This document shows positions 5,532 to 7,074 of a stretch of 7,074 nucleotides of DNA, piece by piece. The translations under genes and the position numbers were made by a program. The stretch comes from an uncultured Coriobacteriaceae bacterium (GTDB lineage Bacteria; Actinomycetota; Coriobacteriia; Coriobacteriales; Atopobiaceae). The stretch spans positions 1-7,074 of the forward strand of contig CACXZL010000221.1 of assembly GCA_902772085.1 (NCBI GenBank), read 5' to 3'. Positions within the stretch are counted from its first letter, which is position 1, and every line of letters begins with the position of its first letter. Below the pieces are notes generated by a model. The model was not told the DNA's origin and ran no database searches. It saw only the letters and a program-made list of their open reading frames with translations.

Positions 5532-6566
5532 CTAGTTGAACTTCACGAACTTGTTTGCGAGGTGATAGAGCGCCAAGGTGATGGACTTGCCCAAACGGCC
5601 AGGCAGATTGGTAGCTTGGCCCATGATGCCCAGGCGGCAACGACGCCACATGCGCCGGTCGTATGCATGCAGGTCAGACCACAGCCTCTCCAGCTCGTCC
5701 ATGGCGTCAGGGCGCTCAGACAAGCGCGAGAACACCGAGCAGATGGACATCATTATCACGAAGTAGTTGATCATATAGCTCCGCAGCTGCGGAATCTGGA
5801 CGTCGTCGTAGATGTGATAAGACTCCATCATGATGCGCGTGATGAGAACCTGCTGGTCGATACGGCTCGCCATGACCTTCTCGTTTACGGACTGGTCCTC
5901 ACGACCGATGAAGTAGCGGTAGAGGTCCTCGTTCAGATAAAACATCCGTTTGCAGCGAGGCAAAGGCACCCAAGCGTAGATGTTGTCGACGTAGAAGGTG
6001 TGCGCCGGCAGCGGCACTCCCTCCTCGCGCAAAACGGACGTGCGGTAGCAGAGGGCATGCATGAGCAGGTTCTGCGTTATGTTGAAGTGGCCAATCTCGT
6101 GCCAGCCAAAGACGCGGCCCTCGGGAAGCACGCGCGTATAGTCAACGACATGCTGGGTGTTGTCGACAGAATGCTCGTAGACGTAGTTTGCGATAAACAG
6201 ATCCACGTCCGCGTGAGCCGCTTCCGTCTCGCGGATCTTCTGAAGCAGCGCGGAGAGGGCGTCGGCATCCAGCCAGTCGTCAGAATCCACGACCTTGTAG
6301 AATGTGCCCGTCGCGTTCGACAGGCCCGTGAGCACGGCCGTGCCATGGCCACCGTTCTCTTGATGTACCGCCTTGATGACCTCCGGGTACTTCTCGGCCC
6401 ACTCGTCTGCTTTGGCGGCGGTGTTGTCCTTGAAGGACCCGTCGTCCACGATGACGATCTCGATGTCCTGCGCACCGTCGGACCCATCCAAGATGGACTG
6501 GATGCACGTATCCATGTATGCAGCAGAGTTATAGCAGGGAATGCCAAAGGTAATAATCTTATCCAT
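5532..6566 (-). CDS. Glycosyltransferase family 2 protein
   Basis: The protein has 344 residues from ATG at 6566-6564. It starts directly with the GT-A fold: ITFGIPCYNSAAY (5-17), then EIVIVDDGSFKDNT (36-49), with D41 and D42 expected to bind the nucleotide part of the sugar donor. HQENGGHG follows (68-75). VDSDDW (93-98) is the DXD-type metal site. YVDNIY (192-197) is in the region of the catalytic acidic residue, and GREDQSVN (221-228) matches the conserved end of the fold. The last 110 or so residues are charged and helical. No clear membrane-spanning pair is present, so it probably acts at the inner face of the membrane as a soluble or peripheral enzyme. Such enzymes add sugars to cell-wall polysaccharide, capsule or glycolipid; donor and acceptor cannot be told. 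The chosen start has AGAGAGG five bases upstream; the frame extends further up to 6695 without family similarity. A dyad with a -10-like TATACT lies just upstream. Confidence 0.9.
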   Translation of the reverse strand: MDKIITFGIPCYNSAAYMDTCIQSILDGSDGAQDIEIVIVDDGSFKDNTAAKADEWAEKYPEVIKAVHQENGGHGTAVLTGLSNATGTFYKVVDSDDWLDADALSALLQKIRETEAAHADVDLFIANYVYEHSVDNTQHVVDYTRVLPEGRVFGWHEIGHFNITQNLLMHALCYRTSVLREEGVPLPAHTFYVDNIYAWVPLPRCKRMFYLNEDLYRYFIGREDQSVNEKVMASRIDQQVLITRIMMESYHIYDDVQIPQLRSYMINYFVIMMSICSVFSRLSERPDAMDELERLWSDLHAYDRRMWRRCRLGIMGQATNLPGRLGKSITLALYHLANKFVKFN

Positions 6567-6571
6567 ATGGG

Positions 6572-6578
6572 CCTCTCT
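6572..6578 (-). promoter_or_regulatory. Ribosome binding site of the glycosyltransferase gene
   Basis: AGAGAGG on the minus strand lies 5 bases before ATG 6566. It is a moderate match, but together with the protein homology it fixes the start inside a longer open frame. Confidence 0.55.
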
Positions 6579-6592
6579 AAGGTTGAAATGCT

Positions 6593-6609
6593 CGTAGTAT
6601 AGTACTACG
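6593..6609. promoter_or_regulatory. Perfect dyad overlapping a -10-like element, operator candidate
   Basis: CGTAGTA (6593-6599), TAG, TACTACG (6603-6609) is a perfect 7-3-7 inverted repeat. On the minus strand it contains TATACT (6601-6596), a good -10 match, 29 bases before the glycosyltransferase ATG. No clear -35 is visible upstream. A repressor bound here would block initiation. Seven paired bases could also arise by chance. Confidence 0.4.
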
Positions 6610-6663
6610 CATGCCGGCGCACGGTGTCCCCGACGCGCCAATCTGCGCCAAAGGCACGAAAGC

Positions 6664-6704
6664 GGCAAACAAGAACCCGCCGTGGGTTCGTTCACGACGG
6701 GCTT
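6664..6704 (-). terminator. Intrinsic terminator of the polysaccharide deacetylase gene
   Basis: On the minus strand CCCGTCGTG (6701-6693) pairs along its whole length with CACGGCGGG (6684-6676) around an 8-base loop. One pair is U-G in minus-strand RNA but would be a C-A mismatch in plus-strand RNA, which supports the minus direction. The stem is followed by the T-rich run TTCTTGTTTG (6675-6666). It begins 7 bases after the deacetylase stop and separates that gene from the glycosyltransferase. Confidence 0.8.
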
Positions 6705-6710
6705 TGTGTG

Positions 6711-7074
6711 CTATTTGCCGGCAAGCTCGGTGGGCCATGCGGCATCGGCGGGCATGGGCCCTGCCTTGACCACGTCCATCTTTATGCTGCTGTCGGATTC
6801 CATAAGCTCCTGAATGGTGACGAAGCGATAGCCCGCTTCCTTCCATTTCGAGATGATCTGCGGAAGCGCGTCGAGGTCTTGGCTGCGATCCCCTCCGCCG
6901 TCGTGCATGAGTATCACGCTGCCTGGCCACATGTAGTTGGTGCAGTTCTGCACTATACGCTCCACGCCGGGCTTTTCCCAGTCGAGGGAGTCGTGCGTCC
7001 AGAAGAGGGAAACAGACATGGCACCGTTTGTCTTGAGCCATACCTGCTCGTCTATATCGCCATAGGGCGGGCGG
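6711..7074 (-). CDS. Polysaccharide deacetylase (NodB domain), C-terminal part, partial
   Basis: The gene runs off the right edge; the last 120 or so residues are present, ending in TAG. The visible part starts with RPPYGDID, the RxPYG motif 3 of carbohydrate esterase family 4. It continues with THDSLDW, motif 4, and VILMHDGGG, motif 5, which supplies the catalytic-site leucine and histidine. The end of the NodB fold (YRFVTIQEL) and a tail of about 26 residues follow. The metal-binding motifs 1 and 2 must lie beyond the window. Such enzymes remove acetyl groups from N-acetylglucosamine or N-acetylmuramic acid in peptidoglycan or related glycans, usually outside the membrane. The N-terminal signal or anchor cannot be seen. 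An internal ATG at 7019 is not the start, because motif 3 lies upstream of it. A strong terminator follows. Peptidoglycan deacetylase (PgdA-like) is the most likely role, but the substrate is not certain. Confidence 0.88.
   Translation of the reverse strand, partial: RPPYGDIDEQVWLKTNGAMSVSLFWTHDSLDWEKPGVERIVQNCTNYMWPGSVILMHDGGGDRSQDLDALPQIISKWKEAGYRFVTIQELMESDSSIKMDVVKAGPMPADAAWPTELAGK

Noticed and set aside
5451..6602. Plus-strand open frame of 383 codons
   Set aside because: It is antisense to the glycosyltransferase gene, which has clear GT2 motifs and a ribosome binding site.
6577..7041. Minus-strand open frame of 154 codons overlapping the deacetylase
   Set aside because: It is out of frame with the NodB motifs and reads through the intrinsic terminator.

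Overview
The window is a high-GC bacterial chromosome segment with strong G/C preference at third codon positions, clear AAGGAG-type ribosome binding sites and a transketolase split into two adjacent subunit genes. The split transketolase, the codon use and the protein types together suggest a Coriobacteriia-like actinobacterium (Olsenella/Atopobium relatives). That placement is an inference from gene style; no marker gene here proves it.

Layout, left to right. Bases 1-226 (minus) hold the N-terminal part of a DUF4869-like protein whose reading frame appears disturbed near base 55. Bases 483-1451 (plus) encode a DEDDh-type 3'-5' exonuclease-like protein with a TTG start. Bases 1452-1684 are an intergenic stretch with a nested inverted repeat and a GC-rich 16-base tandem repeat. 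Bases 1685-3442 (minus) are a two-gene transketolase operon, N-terminal (ThDP-binding) subunit first and C-terminal subunit second. Bases 3529-4338 (minus) encode a six-helix membrane protein of unknown role. Bases 4381-5199 (plus) encode a divergent TrmB-type tRNA (guanine-N7)-methyltransferase. Bases 5200-5531 carry no convincing gene but hold a cluster of GTGACA/TGTCAC hexamers and several hairpins. Bases 5532-6566 (minus) encode a family 2 glycosyltransferase. Bases 6711-7074 (minus) are the C-terminal half of a NodB-type polysaccharide deacetylase, closed by a good intrinsic terminator.

How the genes relate. The two transketolase genes clearly form one enzyme for the non-oxidative pentose phosphate pathway. 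The glycosyltransferase and the deacetylase both point to cell-surface glycan work, but a terminator and a separate promoter-like dyad lie between them, so co-transcription is unlikely. The other genes are single housekeeping or unknown units. I found no phage, insertion sequence, CRISPR array, toxin-antitoxin pair or obvious defence island. The most unusual items are the intergenic repeats, the altered active-site residues in the TrmB homologue, and the broken DUF4869-like gene. No exciting new multi-gene system is supported by this sequence.
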